Assembly (NCBI RefSeq): GCF_002097535.1
Contig: NZ_CP020772.1
Span: 2,356,001-2,420,000, forward strand
Length of the DNA stretch: 64,000 bases
Direction of reading: 5' to 3'
From: Halobacillus mangrovi
Lineage (GTDB): Bacteria > Bacillota > Bacilli > Bacillales > Halobacillaceae
Shown here: piece by piece, positions 39,869 to 48,942 of the stretch
Layout: every line of letters starts with the position of its first letter
How positions within the stretch are numbered: the stretch's first letter is position 1
Program-made: the position numbers and the translations under genes
Notes under the pieces: model-generated
What the model saw: only the letters and a program-made list of their open reading frames with translations
What the model was told of the DNA's origin: nothing
The model's database searches: none

Positions 39869-41014
39869 TTAGTTTAAATGGAAACGGACACGTTTTCTAG
39901 TTTCCTCATCAATAGAAAGTATGGTAGACAAGTCCGGGTTATGAATACGCTCATGACTTTCAAGTGCTCGTTCAATCAATTGTTCAATCTCTAAAAACGA
40001 AATTTTTTCTTCCAGGAACAACTGAACCGCTTCTTCATTAGCGGCATTCAATACTGCAGGCATTGAACCGCCTGTGCGCCCTGCCTCATAAGCCATTCGC
40101 AAACAAGGAAAACGCTCCATATCCATTTTCTCAAAATGTAATGTCGCTATCTCTTCTAGATCGAGTTGTTTCGTAATCGGCAAGTCTAAACGGTTAGGAT
40201 ACGTTAAAGCGTACTGGATGGGAACTTTCATATCCGGAGTCCCTAGTTGAGCCATAACACTTCGGTCGACATACTCAACCATAGAATGAATGACACTTTC
40301 TCTATGAAGAATAACATGAATTTGGTCGTAAGGTACATCAAAAAGCCAGTGAGCCTCAATAACTTCCAAACCCTTGTTCATCATAGAAGCGGAATCTATC
40401 GTAATTTTTGCGCCCATACTCCAGTTTGGGTGATTTAGCGCATCTTTAACCGTTACTCCAACAAGTTCCTCTCTTTTTTTGTCTCGGAAACTTCCACCGG
40501 AGGCGGTAATGATTAATTTGTGGATGTCTTTTTTGTTTTCTCCATTTAGAGATTGATAAATGGCTGAATGCTCACTATCAACCGGTAGTAATTCAACATT
40601 GTGTTTTTTAGCTTCTTGCATAACAAGATGTCCAGCGGTCACTAGCGTTTCTTTATTGGCGATGGCAATAAGCTTTTTCGCCTGAATAGCTTTTAATGTA
40701 GCTGGAAGACCAATACTACCCATTACAGCATTCACAACGACATCTACTGGATCTGCAACACTTGCTTCTATAAGTCCTTCCCCGCCAATAAGAATTTGAC
40801 CATGATGGATCTCACTTTGCAAACGTTCTTTAGTCGGTTCATCTTGAACCACGATCACCTCAGGCTTAAATTCTTTAATCAGAGGCAGTGCTTTTTCTAG
40901 ATTTCTGCCAAAAGCAAGCGCATATAATGAAAATTCTTCAGGGTGTAACCGTATCACATCCAGGGTTTGAATGCCGATTGACCCGGTAGCACCAAGTAAA
41001 GCTACTTGTTTCAT
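39869..41014 (-). CDS. dxr: 1-deoxy-D-xylulose-5-phosphate reductoisomerase
   Basis: Makes MEP in the non-mevalonate isoprenoid pathway, feeding undecaprenyl phosphate made by UppS in the same cluster. The 381-residue NADPH enzyme has the Rossmann motif [15 protein letters not shown]. The active-site region has [14 protein letters not shown], then [16 protein letters not shown], then [20 protein letters not shown] in two parts ([22 protein letters not shown]). It lies between cdsA and rseP as in B. subtilis. Confidence 0.97.
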   Translation of the reverse strand: MKQVALLGATGSIGIQTLDVIRLHPEEFSLYALAFGRNLEKALPLIKEFKPEVIVVQDEPTKERLQSEIHHGQILIGGEGLIEASVADPVDVVVNAVMGSIGLPATLKAIQAKKLIAIANKETLVTAGHLVMQEAKKHNVELLPVDSEHSAIYQSLNGENKKDIHKLIITASGGSFRDKKREELVGVTVKDALNHPNWSMGAKITIDSASMMNKGLEVIEAHWLFDVPYDQIHVILHRESVIHSMVEYVDRSVMAQLGTPDMKVPIQYALTYPNRLDLPITKQLDLEEIATLHFEKMDMERFPCLRMAYEAGRTGGSMPAVLNAANEEAVQLFLEEKISFLEIEQLIERALESHERIHNPDLSTILSIDEETRKRVRFHLN

Positions 41015-41032
41015 TGTTCACTCTCCTCACAG

Positions 41033-41839
41033 TTAAGAAATAAAATTAATGAGATGGAGGATAGGAAGAATGAAAATCAAACTGTCAAAACGGTCGAGCA
41101 CTCCTCCATGACCAGGTAAGATTTTCCCTGAATCCTTCACAGCATAATGCCTCTTGAATGCCGACTCGACCAAATCACCAATTTGACCAGCAATTGAAAC
41201 CAAAATCGTTACTAGAAACACAATTAGCATAGAGTGACTTAAAGGGGCAATCATCTGAAAGATAATGGCTACCACACATGCCAGCACAATTCCCCCTACA
41301 GATCCTTCAATCGTTTTCTTAGGACTGATTTGAGGCCATAATTTGTGTTTTCCAAGAGCTCTTCCGAAAAGATAGGCACCTGTGTCGGTAGCCCAAACTA
41401 CGAAAAGAGCGAAAAACAAGTATTTAAGACCTTGTTCAGCTACACGTGTTTCAATTAAATAGTGAAAACCCATCCCAATATAGATGGTAGATATTAATAG
41501 GAAACCGGCATCATCGAAAGTAAAGCGGTTCTTAACAAGAACTGTGTAACTGAGCAATACTAGTACAGCGAGCAATGTGATTTCTGACTTTGTGATCAAA
41601 TTTTCAGTTACTATGCCATACTGCGCGAGGTCTTTGTAAGGAAACATTAAGGCCCACATAAGCAAAAGCCCCAGACCTGAAGCTACAGAATAACGTGAGA
41701 TTTTTTTCATTCTAACCAACTCTAATAGAGCAATACTCGCAATCACGTATACGAAGAGCTTAAAAAACCACCCTCCAGATACAATGATAGGTATAAAAAT
41801 TAGTGCCGCTACTACGGCGGTAATTGTCCTCTGTTTCAT
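41033..41839 (-). CDS. cdsA: Phosphatidate cytidylyltransferase
   Basis: Makes CDP-diacylglycerol, the precursor used by PgsA at the other end of this window. The 268-residue integral membrane protein has about seven to eight helices and the CTP-transferase signature SPKKTIEGSVGG, followed by KDSGKILPGHGGVLDRFDSL near the C-terminus. It is 13 bases downstream of uppS. Confidence 0.96.
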   Translation of the reverse strand: MKQRTITAVVAALIFIPIIVSGGWFFKLFVYVIASIALLELVRMKKISRYSVASGLGLLLMWALMFPYKDLAQYGIVTENLITKSEITLLAVLVLLSYTVLVKNRFTFDDAGFLLISTIYIGMGFHYLIETRVAEQGLKYLFFALFVVWATDTGAYLFGRALGKHKLWPQISPKKTIEGSVGGIVLACVVAIIFQMIAPLSHSMLIVFLVTILVSIAGQIGDLVESAFKRHYAVKDSGKILPGHGGVLDRFDSLIFILPILHLINFIS

Positions 41840-41851
41840 ATCCTTTCACCC

Positions 41852-42619
41852 TTACACTCCACCATAACGTCGTTTACGGTTTTGATAGTCGTACAGTGCT
41901 TTCTCAAAGAGGCCTTCGTCGAAGTCCGGCCAGTAGACCTCCGTGAACCAAAATTCGGCATAGGCCAGCTGCCATAGCAAGAAATTGCTCAGCCGTTGTT
42001 CACCACTTGTGCGAATCAACAAGTCTGGCTCAATAAGATCTTTCGTATAGAGCTCTGATGAAAAAAGATCTTCATTAATTTCCTCTGGATTGAGTTCACC
42101 CTGATTGACTCTTAAGGCTATTTGCTTCACTGCATTGACCATTTCAAAGCGACTTCCGTAGTTCAAAGCAAAATTTAAAATGAGACCATCGTTATCTTTT
42201 GTTCGTTCAATAGCTTCATTCACTGCTTTTTGCGTGTGCTGAGGCAGCACTCCAAAATCTCCGATGGTTTGCACTTGAACATTCTTTTCAATGAGTTCTG
42301 GCAAATATGTATTTAAAAAATCGACAGGCAACTTCATTAAAAAGTCTACCTCATTTTTTGGACGTTTCCAATTTTCTGTTGAGAAAGCATACAAAGTGAG
42401 AACTTTCACTCCTATATCTGATGCGTGTCTCACGACTTTTTTAACAACACTCATGCCTTCTTTATGACCTGCGATCCTTGGCATCCCTCGATTTTTTGCC
42501 CATCGTCCATTTCCGTCCATAATAATCGCTACATGTTCTGGCAGATGATTAAAATCTAGGCCTAGAGGCTGCGACGATGTATGTTTTTTGTTTTTAGTAA
42601 ATGGAAACTTGATTGGCAT
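41852..42619 (-). CDS. uppS: Undecaprenyl diphosphate synthase
   Basis: Cis-prenyltransferase that builds the C55 carrier for peptidoglycan and teichoic acids. The 255-residue protein has HVAIIMDGNGRWAKNRGMPR with the catalytic Asp, and the Arg-rich end of the site DLLIRTSGEQRLSNFLLWQ. The ATG at 42619 has GGAGG seven bases upstream; a TTG two codons earlier is too close. It starts the uppS-cdsA-dxr-rseP unit after the frr terminator. Confidence 0.96.
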   Translation of the reverse strand: MPIKFPFTKNKKHTSSQPLGLDFNHLPEHVAIIMDGNGRWAKNRGMPRIAGHKEGMSVVKKVVRHASDIGVKVLTLYAFSTENWKRPKNEVDFLMKLPVDFLNTYLPELIEKNVQVQTIGDFGVLPQHTQKAVNEAIERTKDNDGLILNFALNYGSRFEMVNAVKQIALRVNQGELNPEEINEDLFSSELYTKDLIEPDLLIRTSGEQRLSNFLLWQLAYAEFWFTEVYWPDFDEGLFEKALYDYQNRKRRYGGV

Positions 42620-42841
42620 GTTCAATCCTCCAGTCCGTTTCTTCCATCTTTTTATTATATACTATAATCCTACAACATGCCCACACCTACATAAAGAGGT
42701 AAATATGATTATGAAAAGCGTAGTAAATTTCGACACACCCACCATCCGCATGTCAAATAATGCTAATACGGGACACTTTTACAATAGTTGGAATTATAGA
42801 GGCTAAATGATTGAAGAAGCTTATGAATACAACTCGCAAAT

Positions 42842-42878
42842 AAAAAGCCGCGCTGCCAAACATCTACAGCGCGGCTTT
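42842..42878 (-). terminator. Strong terminator after frr
   Basis: Perfect 12 bp arms AAAGCCGCGCTG (42844-42855) and CAGCGCGGCTTT (42867-42878), with TTTTTATTT on the minus strand. It ends the pyrH-frr unit. Confidence 0.94.
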
Positions 42879-42910
42879 ATACACCTTATGGCATATCGTT
42901 CTTCTTCTTA

Positions 42911-43468
42911 TTACACTTCCATAATCTCTTCTTCTTTTGCTTTAGCAAGCTTATCGATCTTATCCACATGCTCATCTGTAGCCTTTTGAACGTCTTCAAG
43001 ATAAGACTTCAAGTCATCTTCCGTCATTTCTCCATCTTTTTCTAGTTTCTTTAGACGATCATTAGAATCACGACGGATGTTTCGAACTTGCACTTTAGCT
43101 TCTTCAGAATAACGGCCAACTACTTTAGAAAGGTCTTTACGACGTTCTTCAGTCAAAGCTGGGATGTTAATACGCACTACATTTCCATCGCTTGATGGTG
43201 AAAGACCTAAATCAGCCTTTTGAATGGCTTTCTCGATCTCAGCAATTGCAGATTTATCATATGGTGTGATAACAAGCAGACGAGGTTCAGGAGCCCCGAC
43301 TTGCGCAAGCTGATTGAGAGGTGTTGCAGCACCATAATAATCCACATAAACATTATCAAGAATAGAAGGATTAGCGCGACCTGCTCTTACGGTAGCAAGT
43401 TGACGAGAAAAAGCTTGAACAGCTTGTTCCATTTGTTGTTTTGTTTCGTTAATCACGGCATCAGACAT
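42911..43468 (-). CDS. frr: Ribosome recycling factor
   Basis: Works with EF-G to split post-termination ribosomes. The 185-residue tRNA-shaped protein has the family motifs [19 protein letters not shown], then [15 protein letters not shown], then RVN-type [13 protein letters not shown]. Length is standard. Only two bases separate it from pyrH upstream. Confidence 0.97.
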   Translation of the reverse strand: MSDAVINETKQQMEQAVQAFSRQLATVRAGRANPSILDNVYVDYYGAATPLNQLAQVGAPEPRLLVITPYDKSAIAEIEKAIQKADLGLSPSSDGNVVRINIPALTEERRKDLSKVVGRYSEEAKVQVRNIRRDSNDRLKKLEKDGEMTEDDLKSYLEDVQKATDEHVDKIDKLAKAKEEEIMEV

Positions 43469-43470
43469 GA

Positions 43471-44193
43471 TTATTTCCCCCTTACAATGGTTCCAATATT
43501 TTCGCCCATTACGGCCTTTTTGATGTTACCTTCTTCTGTAATAGAGAATACCAATAAATCAATGTCGTTGTCCATACATAATGAAGAAGCGGTTGAATCC
43601 ATGACACCTAATCCTTCGTTTAGAACTTCCATGTAAGAAAGTTGGTCATATTTCTTAGCGTCTTCATTGATCTTAGGATCGTCCGTATAAACACCATCCA
43701 CATTGTTTTTCGCCATAAGAATGACATCAGCTTCTATTTCAGCCGCTCTCAGTGCAGCAGTTGTATCCGTAGAGAAATATGGATTTCCTGTACCTGCTGC
43801 GAAGATAACAACGCGTTTCTTTTCTAAATGGCGAATAGCTTTTCTACGAATGTATGGTTCAGCTACTTGTCTCATCTCTATAGAGGTTTGAACACGGGTT
43901 GGAATACCCAGGTTTTCTAAGCTGTCCTGGAGCGCGAGAGAGTTCATAACGGTAGCTAACATTCCCATATAGTCGGCGTTAGCCCGATCCATCCCCATTT
44001 CGCTTCCAACTTTTCCTCGCCAAATATTGCCGCCTCCTACAACTACGGCAACTTCAACACCGAGTTCGGCAACTTCTTTTACTTGACGTGAAACAGATTG
44101 GATAATACTTGGTTCTAGACCGAAACCAGCTTCACCACTTAAGGCTTCCCCACTTAGTTTCAGTACAATTCGACGATAGCGAGCAGTAGTCAT
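43471..44193 (-). CDS. pyrH: UMP kinase
   Basis: Phosphorylates UMP to UDP. The 240-residue amino-acid-kinase-family protein begins [17 protein letters not shown], has [11 protein letters not shown] and the [16 protein letters not shown] nucleotide region, and [17 protein letters not shown] near residue 165. It lies between tsf and frr in the conserved rpsB-tsf-pyrH-frr order. Confidence 0.97.
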   Translation of the reverse strand: MTTARYRRIVLKLSGEALSGEAGFGLEPSIIQSVSRQVKEVAELGVEVAVVVGGGNIWRGKVGSEMGMDRANADYMGMLATVMNSLALQDSLENLGIPTRVQTSIEMRQVAEPYIRRKAIRHLEKKRVVIFAAGTGNPYFSTDTTAALRAAEIEADVILMAKNNVDGVYTDDPKINEDAKKYDQLSYMEVLNEGLGVMDSTASSLCMDNDIDLLVFSITEEGNIKKAVMGENIGTIVRGK

Positions 44194-44263
44194 AGTAACC
44201 TCCCGTGTGTTTGCTGTGTAGTCCTGCTACTAGTTGTAAAGTATGCTATGTAGCATCATTTTT

Positions 44264-44293
44264 GAAAATAGGGAACACGCACGCGGTGTCCCC
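44264..44293 (-). terminator. Terminator-like hairpin after tsf
   Basis: GGGAACAC (44271-44278) pairs with GTGTCCCC (44286-44293) with one mismatch; CTATTTTC follows on the minus strand. Moderate stem and weak U-tract suggest partial termination between tsf and pyrH. Confidence 0.5.
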
Positions 44294-44308
44294 TATACCA
44301 AACCATCA

Positions 44309-45193
44309 TTATTTTTTAACTTGATTCATTACTTCATCAGCGAAGTTTTCTTCACGTTTTTCCATGCCTTCGCCAACTTCGAAACGGCTGAATCCAGTGA
44401 TTGTTCCACCTTTAGACTCAACGAATTTCTTCACTTTTTGATCTGGGTCTTTTACGAAACTTTGTTGCAGCAAGCAAACTTCTTCGTAAAACTTATTCAT
44501 ACGACCTTCAACCATTTTTTCAACGATATTTTCAGGTTTTCCTTCGTTCATCGCTTGAGTCTTAAGCATTTCGCGTTCTGCGTTTGCTTCTTCTTCAGGA
44601 ATCTCGTCACTAGATACATAACGAGGGTTAACGGCTGCTACGTGCATAGCAACATCTTTAGCTGCTTGCTCGTCAGTAGAACCTTCTAGTACTGTAAGGA
44701 CACCGATGTTACCGCCCATGTGAAGGTAAGCACCGAAAGCGTCGTTATCTGTTTTCTCTTTGATTACGAAACGGCGAAGAGAAATTTTCTCTCCGATTTT
44801 CGCGACAATGTCTGTGATATAGCTGCTTAGAACTTCACCTTCGCCATGAAGTTTTTGTTCTAGTGCTTCTTCAACAGTTGCAGGTTTTTGGGAGACAAGA
44901 TGCTCACCCAACTCTTTAAGAAGCGCTTTGAACTGATCGTTCTTTGTAACGAAGTCAGTTTCGCAGTTCACTTCAAAAAGGACAGCTGTGTTACCGGAGA
45001 TCTCAATTGCAGCAGAACCTTCCGCAGCAATACGGTTAGCTTTCTTCTGTGCTTTAGAAATTCCTTTCTCACGAAGCCAGTCAACAGCTTTTTCCATGTC
45101 TCCATCAGTTTCAGTCAGTGCTTTTTTACAGTCCATCATTCCAGCACCAGTTTTTTCACGAAGTTCTTTTACCATTTTAGCGTTTACAGCCAT
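44309..45193 (-). CDS. tsf: Translation elongation factor Ts
   Basis: Guanine nucleotide exchange factor for EF-Tu. The 294-residue protein has the N-terminal UBA-like domain with [19 protein letters not shown] and then [13 protein letters not shown] and [16 protein letters not shown]. Length is normal for Firmicutes. It is separated from rpsB by an attenuator hairpin. Confidence 0.97.
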   Translation of the reverse strand: MAVNAKMVKELREKTGAGMMDCKKALTETDGDMEKAVDWLREKGISKAQKKANRIAAEGSAAIEISGNTAVLFEVNCETDFVTKNDQFKALLKELGEHLVSQKPATVEEALEQKLHGEGEVLSSYITDIVAKIGEKISLRRFVIKEKTDNDAFGAYLHMGGNIGVLTVLEGSTDEQAAKDVAMHVAAVNPRYVSSDEIPEEEANAEREMLKTQAMNEGKPENIVEKMVEGRMNKFYEEVCLLQQSFVKDPDQKVKKFVESKGGTITGFSRFEVGEGMEKREENFADEVMNQVKK

Positions 45194-45281
45194 TTTAAAG
45201 CCTCCTTGTTAAATAAACGAATGTGTGAAGATTAGCCCAAAGAGAACAGGAGCAGCAGTTCTCTGAAAGCTTTTCGTTTTT

Positions 45282-45319
45282 AAAAAAGGTGATAAAAGGT
45301 ATACCCCCTTATCACCTTT
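45282..45319 (-). terminator. Terminator/attenuator between rpsB and tsf
   Basis: Arms AAAGGTGATAA (45285-45295) and TTATCACCTTT (45309-45319), followed by TTTTTT on the minus strand. It probably lowers tsf expression relative to rpsB. Confidence 0.85.
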
Positions 45320-45329
45320 AAAAGTCATC

Positions 45330-46061
45330 TTACTCAGTAGCAGCCTCTACTTCAGCTTCTTCTGTTGTTTCAGTTTCTTCACCTTGTTTTGCTTCAAGTA
45401 CAGCGTCTGCCATTTTAGATGTTAACAATTTAACAGCACGGATCGCATCGTCGTTTGCTGGGATCACATAATCGATTTCATCAGGATCGCAGTTTGTATC
45501 GACGATTCCTACTACTGGAATGTTTAGTTTGTGTGCTTCAGCAATTGCAATGCGCTCTTTACGAGGGTCAATGACAAACATTGCATCTGGAAGAGTATTC
45601 ATTTCTTTGATTCCGCCTAGGAATTTAACAAGACGATCTTTTTCTTTAAGCATGTCGACAACTTCTTTTTTAGGAAGTACGTCGAAAGTACCGTCTTCTT
45701 CCATGCGCTCAATGTCTTTTAGACGATTGATACGCTTACGGATCGTTTCAAAGTTAGTTAGTGTTCCACCCAACCAACGCTGGTTGATGTAGTACATGCC
45801 ACAACGAGTAGCTTCTTCACGGACAGTGTCCTGTGCTTGTTTCTTCGTTCCTACAAAAAGAATGTTACCGCCGTTTGCAGCGACATCTTTCACGTAGTTA
45901 AAGGCTTCATCAACCTTCTTAACTGTTTTTTGCAGGTCGATGATGTAAATTCCGTTACGCTCTGTGAAGATATACTTCTTCATCTTCGGATTCCAGCGAC
46001 GGGTTTGGTGCCCAAAGTGAACACCAGCTTCTAATAGCTGTTTCATAGAAATTACAGACAT
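45330..46061 (-). CDS. rpsB: Small ribosomal subunit protein uS2
   Basis: A 243-residue 30S protein. It begins [20 protein letters not shown], and has [20 protein letters not shown] and [15 protein letters not shown]. The acidic C-terminal tail is [22 protein letters not shown] lies seven bases before the chosen ATG; the longer frame begins in the leader. It has its own promoter downstream of the decayed swrB gene. Confidence 0.97.
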   Translation of the reverse strand: MSVISMKQLLEAGVHFGHQTRRWNPKMKKYIFTERNGIYIIDLQKTVKKVDEAFNYVKDVAANGGNILFVGTKKQAQDTVREEATRCGMYYINQRWLGGTLTNFETIRKRINRLKDIERMEEDGTFDVLPKKEVVDMLKEKDRLVKFLGGIKEMNTLPDAMFVIDPRKERIAIAEAHKLNIPVVGIVDTNCDPDEIDYVIPANDDAIRAVKLLTSKMADAVLEAKQGEETETTEEAEVEAATE

Positions 46062-46181
46062 TATAGTTCCTCCTGTTTGGTTTATTTTAGTATCCTCCGC
46101 CCTTATCATTTTCCTCTACAAACTCTTTAATAGAGCAACCTATAGAAGAATCCAAAGGCGTGTGTATTGACACCGACAGTA

Positions 46182-46210
46182 AATATACCATAACCATGCG
46201 CTTCATTCAA
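46182..46210 (-). promoter_or_regulatory. Sigma-A promoter of rpsB
   Basis: Minus strand TTGAAT (46205-46210), 17-base spacer, TATATT (46182-46187), about 120 bases before the rpsB start. Because of it, loss of the flagellar genes upstream would not stop rpsB-tsf expression. The -35 box lies just past the ancestral swrB stop. Confidence 0.75.
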
Positions 46211-46219
46211 GTTCTTTCA

Positions 46220-46654
46220 CTATTTTTTTGAGTTAAATTTCAGAAGTAGTTCGACCTCTGTTTTTCCTTTGTCTAGTTCTCTTGCAATTTATTCAATAGA
46301 TGATCCGTTCTGTTTCATAATTAATATTTTTGAATGCAATGTAGGCGTGTAGTTCTCTTTTTGATCTAAATCAGGTGTAGAGTAAAGGGGTGCCTCATCT
46401 GCCTTCCTTTCCTCTAACGAATCCCTCTCTTTAAAGGAAGAAGCTTTGGAAGTATTTATCCATTCACTCATTTGATTGTTCTCTTCCTTTAGTTCTAACA
46501 AATAGGATGTGAATAGATCTTCGATTTCATCTGCCACTTGTTTTTGTCTTAATTCAAGCTCTTCAGTCTTTTTAATCTTCGTTGTTAAAATTAATAGACC
46601 CAGAATGATTATCCCATCTATTATAAAACTTATTATTAATAAAAAAGTGGTCAT
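46220..46654 (-). pseudogene. swrB: swrB-like gene broken by a premature stop
   Basis: SwrB (YlxL) is a membrane protein that activates flagellar basal-body maturation and lies between sigD and rpsB in B. subtilis. Here the first 121 codons are open: an N-terminal membrane helix (FLLIISFIIDGIIILGLLIL), then a coiled-coil-like charged region. The TAA at 46289-46291 interrupts the conserved C-terminus. After it the same frame continues IARELDKGKTEVELLLKF and ends at TAG 46220-46222, so a single nonsense change broke an otherwise full-length gene. Confidence 0.8.
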
Positions 46655-46711
46655 TTACTTTCACCTGCAATGGTTCCCAAGATTTGCTCGCAGTCATTAT
46701 CGTCAAACTTG

Positions 46712-47488
46712 TTACTTCTGAACGATTTCTTTAAGAGAGGTTTTTAGCTTGAATATAGCTTTTGCATGAATTTGAGAAATTCTTGATGTCGTTAACTCCA
46801 ATATTTGTCCGATCTCCGTAAGGGTTAGTTCTTCATTGTAAAATAAACTAATCACCATTTGTTCCTTTTCGTTCAATTTCTTTATTTGTAAGGCAAGCTC
46901 CTCGAAGTTTTCCTTTTTAATTGCTGCGTCAGACGGTGTAGGGGTTTGATAATCAGGAAGAGAATAGCCGATTCCTTCTTTATGATCGTCTCTTCCATCT
47001 TTCGGTTTTTCTTCCATAGATAACACATTAGCGAATAGAGAATCTTTAACCGTTTCTTCTACTTCTTCTTTTTCTACCCCCAGGTAATGTGCGATTTCTA
47101 AAGAAGTTGGAGGCTTTTGCAACTGCTGTTCCAGCTGTAAAGCAGCTTGTTCTATTTTCTTTGATTTATCTCTCACCGAGCGAGGAAGCCAGTCTTCTTT
47201 TCTAAGACCATCTATAATGGTTCCTCTTATTCTAAAAGAAGCGTAGGTATCAAACTTCAGATCTCTATCTAAATCAAACTTTTTCAGCGCATCAAATAAA
47301 CCAAGCATCCCAAGACTTCTTATATCATCTTTATTCACACTTTTAGGCAGATGGGCAGCAATCCTCTGCACATGATAGCTTACCAGATAGTCATAACACT
47401 GAATCAATTGGTTTGCTGCTTCGATGTCCTGACTGGACGTCCATAGCTTCCACAAGTGTTGTTCCTGAGAAGATAAAGAAATTGCCAT
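46712..47488 (-). CDS. sigD: Flagellar/motility sigma factor SigD (FliA family), intact
   Basis: RNA polymerase sigma-28 factor for flagellin, chemotaxis and autolysin genes. The 258-residue protein has region 2 (YDYLVSYHVQRIAAHLPKSV, then DIRSLGMLGLFDALKKFD, then FDTYASFRIRGTIIDGLRK), region 3 (PPTSLEIAHYLGVEKEEVEE) and region 4 with its HTH (LTLTEIGQILELTTSRISQ). No stop or frameshift is visible. It is the only regulatory gene left intact in the decayed operon. GGGGAGG is a good ribosome site. Confidence 0.93.
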   Translation of the reverse strand: MAISLSSQEQHLWKLWTSSQDIEAANQLIQCYDYLVSYHVQRIAAHLPKSVNKDDIRSLGMLGLFDALKKFDLDRDLKFDTYASFRIRGTIIDGLRKEDWLPRSVRDKSKKIEQAALQLEQQLQKPPTSLEIAHYLGVEKEEVEETVKDSLFANVLSMEEKPKDGRDDHKEGIGYSLPDYQTPTPSDAAIKKENFEELALQIKKLNEKEQMVISLFYNEELTLTEIGQILELTTSRISQIHAKAIFKLKTSLKEIVQK

Positions 47489-47551
47489 AAGGATCCTCCC
47501 CTCTTAATAAATTTATTTCATTACTAATCTTGAAGTTATAATAGTTGAACC

Positions 47552-47772
47552 TTAATAAACCTTAGGAATTAAATAGCTTTTCAATTTTGATATAAAAGAC
47601 TGAGATGGAACAGTTGAAAGACCGATGGTTCCACTTAAGATTTGCATTGCAATACCATCTATCGCTTTGCTTGCCGGACAAGACGGGGAGTGAATGACAA
47701 AAGGCTCTTGATGATGGACAGCTTTCAAGACTTTACGATCATCAGGGAGCATACCTAAGTAGTTTATATCGT
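47552..47772 (-). pseudogene. flhG: flhG C-terminal remnant
   Basis: About 73 codons matching the end of the MinD-like flagellar number regulator FlhG (YlxH): INYLGMLPDDRKVLKAVHHQ, then PFVIHSPSCPASKAIDGIA. The ATPase part is missing. It begins at the deletion junction with fliF and is out of frame with it. The next gene downstream is sigD, 63 bases away; cheB, cheA, cheW, cheC and cheD are not there. Confidence 0.85.
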
Positions 47773-48096
47773 TCCGCTGTTCGGTAATCCTGATGCTGCT
47801 AAATCGACAAGTAAAGTCTCTGCCTGATTATCCGGAACAAGGATCGTAGTTCCTCCTTGCTCTAATTCACACGGAATTCCGCGCGTATCCAACTCCGTTT
47901 TAATTTGCCCCATTTCCTGAAGCGTAAGATCTTTATAAAGAGGAATCATTTTTGTATTGGAGGAAAAAATACTGACTGTAATTAAAATGAGTGTAAGAAA
48001 AGAAGTAACTCCTATAACCATTCCTTTTTGCGATTTACTTGTGTTTCCCCAAAACTTCTCTATTCTATTTTTATATGTAATAAATTTTTCTTTCAT
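47764..48096 (-). pseudogene. fliF: fliF N-terminal remnant (MS-ring protein)
   Basis: The first 110 residues of FliF (normally over 500): a basic N-terminus, the first membrane helix (GVTSFLTLILITVSIF) and the ring-building motif (MIPLYKDLTLQEMGQIKTEL; ETLLVDLAASGLPNSGTI). The frame then hits TAA at 47764-47766 exactly where sequence switches to flhG. The start has a GGGGGC site. It cannot form a functional MS ring. Confidence 0.88.
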
Positions 48097-48159
48097 AATT
48101 GCCCCCAAAAAACGCGCGACTTAAGAGAATAGTATAATGCGAAATGAGATAAGTGAAAA

Positions 48160-48472
48160 TTAAACCTGCATTCTCATCATTTCTTTATAAGCTTCAATGA
48201 CTTTATTTTGTACCTCAACGGTAGTCTGCATAGTTATGCTCGCTTTTTGCGAGGCAATCATCACATTATGTAAATCGTCAACTTCTCCTCTTGCCATAGC
48301 TAGTCATCTGGTCTGATTTGATTTGAGATTTATTGACATCATTTATCGCACTTCTCAGCTGTTGAGCGAATTGTTATTGGGCAGTACCGGTGGATTCATT
48401 ACGTTGAGCTTTAGATGTGAGTAAATTTGCAGAAATTGACGGCTGATTCATAATCGTAGTGATTTCAGGCAT
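48160..48472 (-). pseudogene. fliE: fliE broken by stop and frameshift
   Basis: FliE joins the MS ring to the rod. The frame starts MPEITTIMNQPSISANLL. It meets TAA at codon 33 (48374-48376), continues QFAQQLRSAINDVNKSQIKS, and shifts by one base near 48295-48305. The typical C-terminus then reads [20 protein letters not shown] and ends [11 protein letters not shown]. The full ancestral gene is thus recognisable with two lesions. Confidence 0.88.
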
Positions 48473-48489
48473 TAATAATCTCTCCTATC

Positions 48490-48939
48490 CTATCTACCAA
48501 TTTCCAAAGCTTTCATAAGCATACTTTTTGAGGCATTCAATGAAGTTACATTTGCCTCATAAGAGCGAGTAGCACTCATCATATCGACCATTTCCTGGAG
48601 TGGGTCGACATTGGGTACTTCTACATAACCTTCAACGTTTGCATCAGGATGAGAAGGATTGAAGACTAGCTTAAACGGCTTTTCATCCTCAACAATATGT
48701 ACAGCCTTTACACCACTCGAAGAAGTAGAAACAGAAGCCTGCTAAAGGAATGATTTGAAAGTTTGATCTTCTGATTGAAAAACAATCATTTCCCTCTTAT
48801 AGGGTCACCATTCTCCATTTTCGTTAAGTGTTGCCCTTGTTGAGTTTGCATTGGCTATATTAGAAGATGCGACATCCATTCTCAGTCGTTGTGCAGTAAG
48901 TGCACTAGAACTCGCATTCATGGATTTGAAAATACTCAC
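48490..48939 (-). pseudogene. flgC: flgC with two in-frame stop codons
   Basis: Proximal rod protein FlgC, 149 codons from a GTG start. The N-terminus is typical (SIFKSMNASSSALTAQRLRM, then DVASSNIANANSTRA). TGA at codon 45 (48805-48807) and TAG at codon 66 (48742-48744) interrupt it. The frame is otherwise continuous to the conserved end (VPNVDPLQEMVDMMSATRSY, then EANVTSLNASKSMLMKALEI). No frameshift was needed to read it. Confidence 0.9.
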
Positions 48940-48942
48940 CTT

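Noticed and set aside
42588..42989. Plus-strand frames near uppS and frr
   Set aside because: They are antisense to the uppS start, the frr terminator and frr; no plus-strand gene is supported anywhere in the window.
46655..46711. A protein-like frame (SNKFDDNDCEQILGTIAGES) between sigD and swrB
   Set aside because: It starts inside sigD in another frame with no start codon; too short to call a remnant of another flagellar gene.
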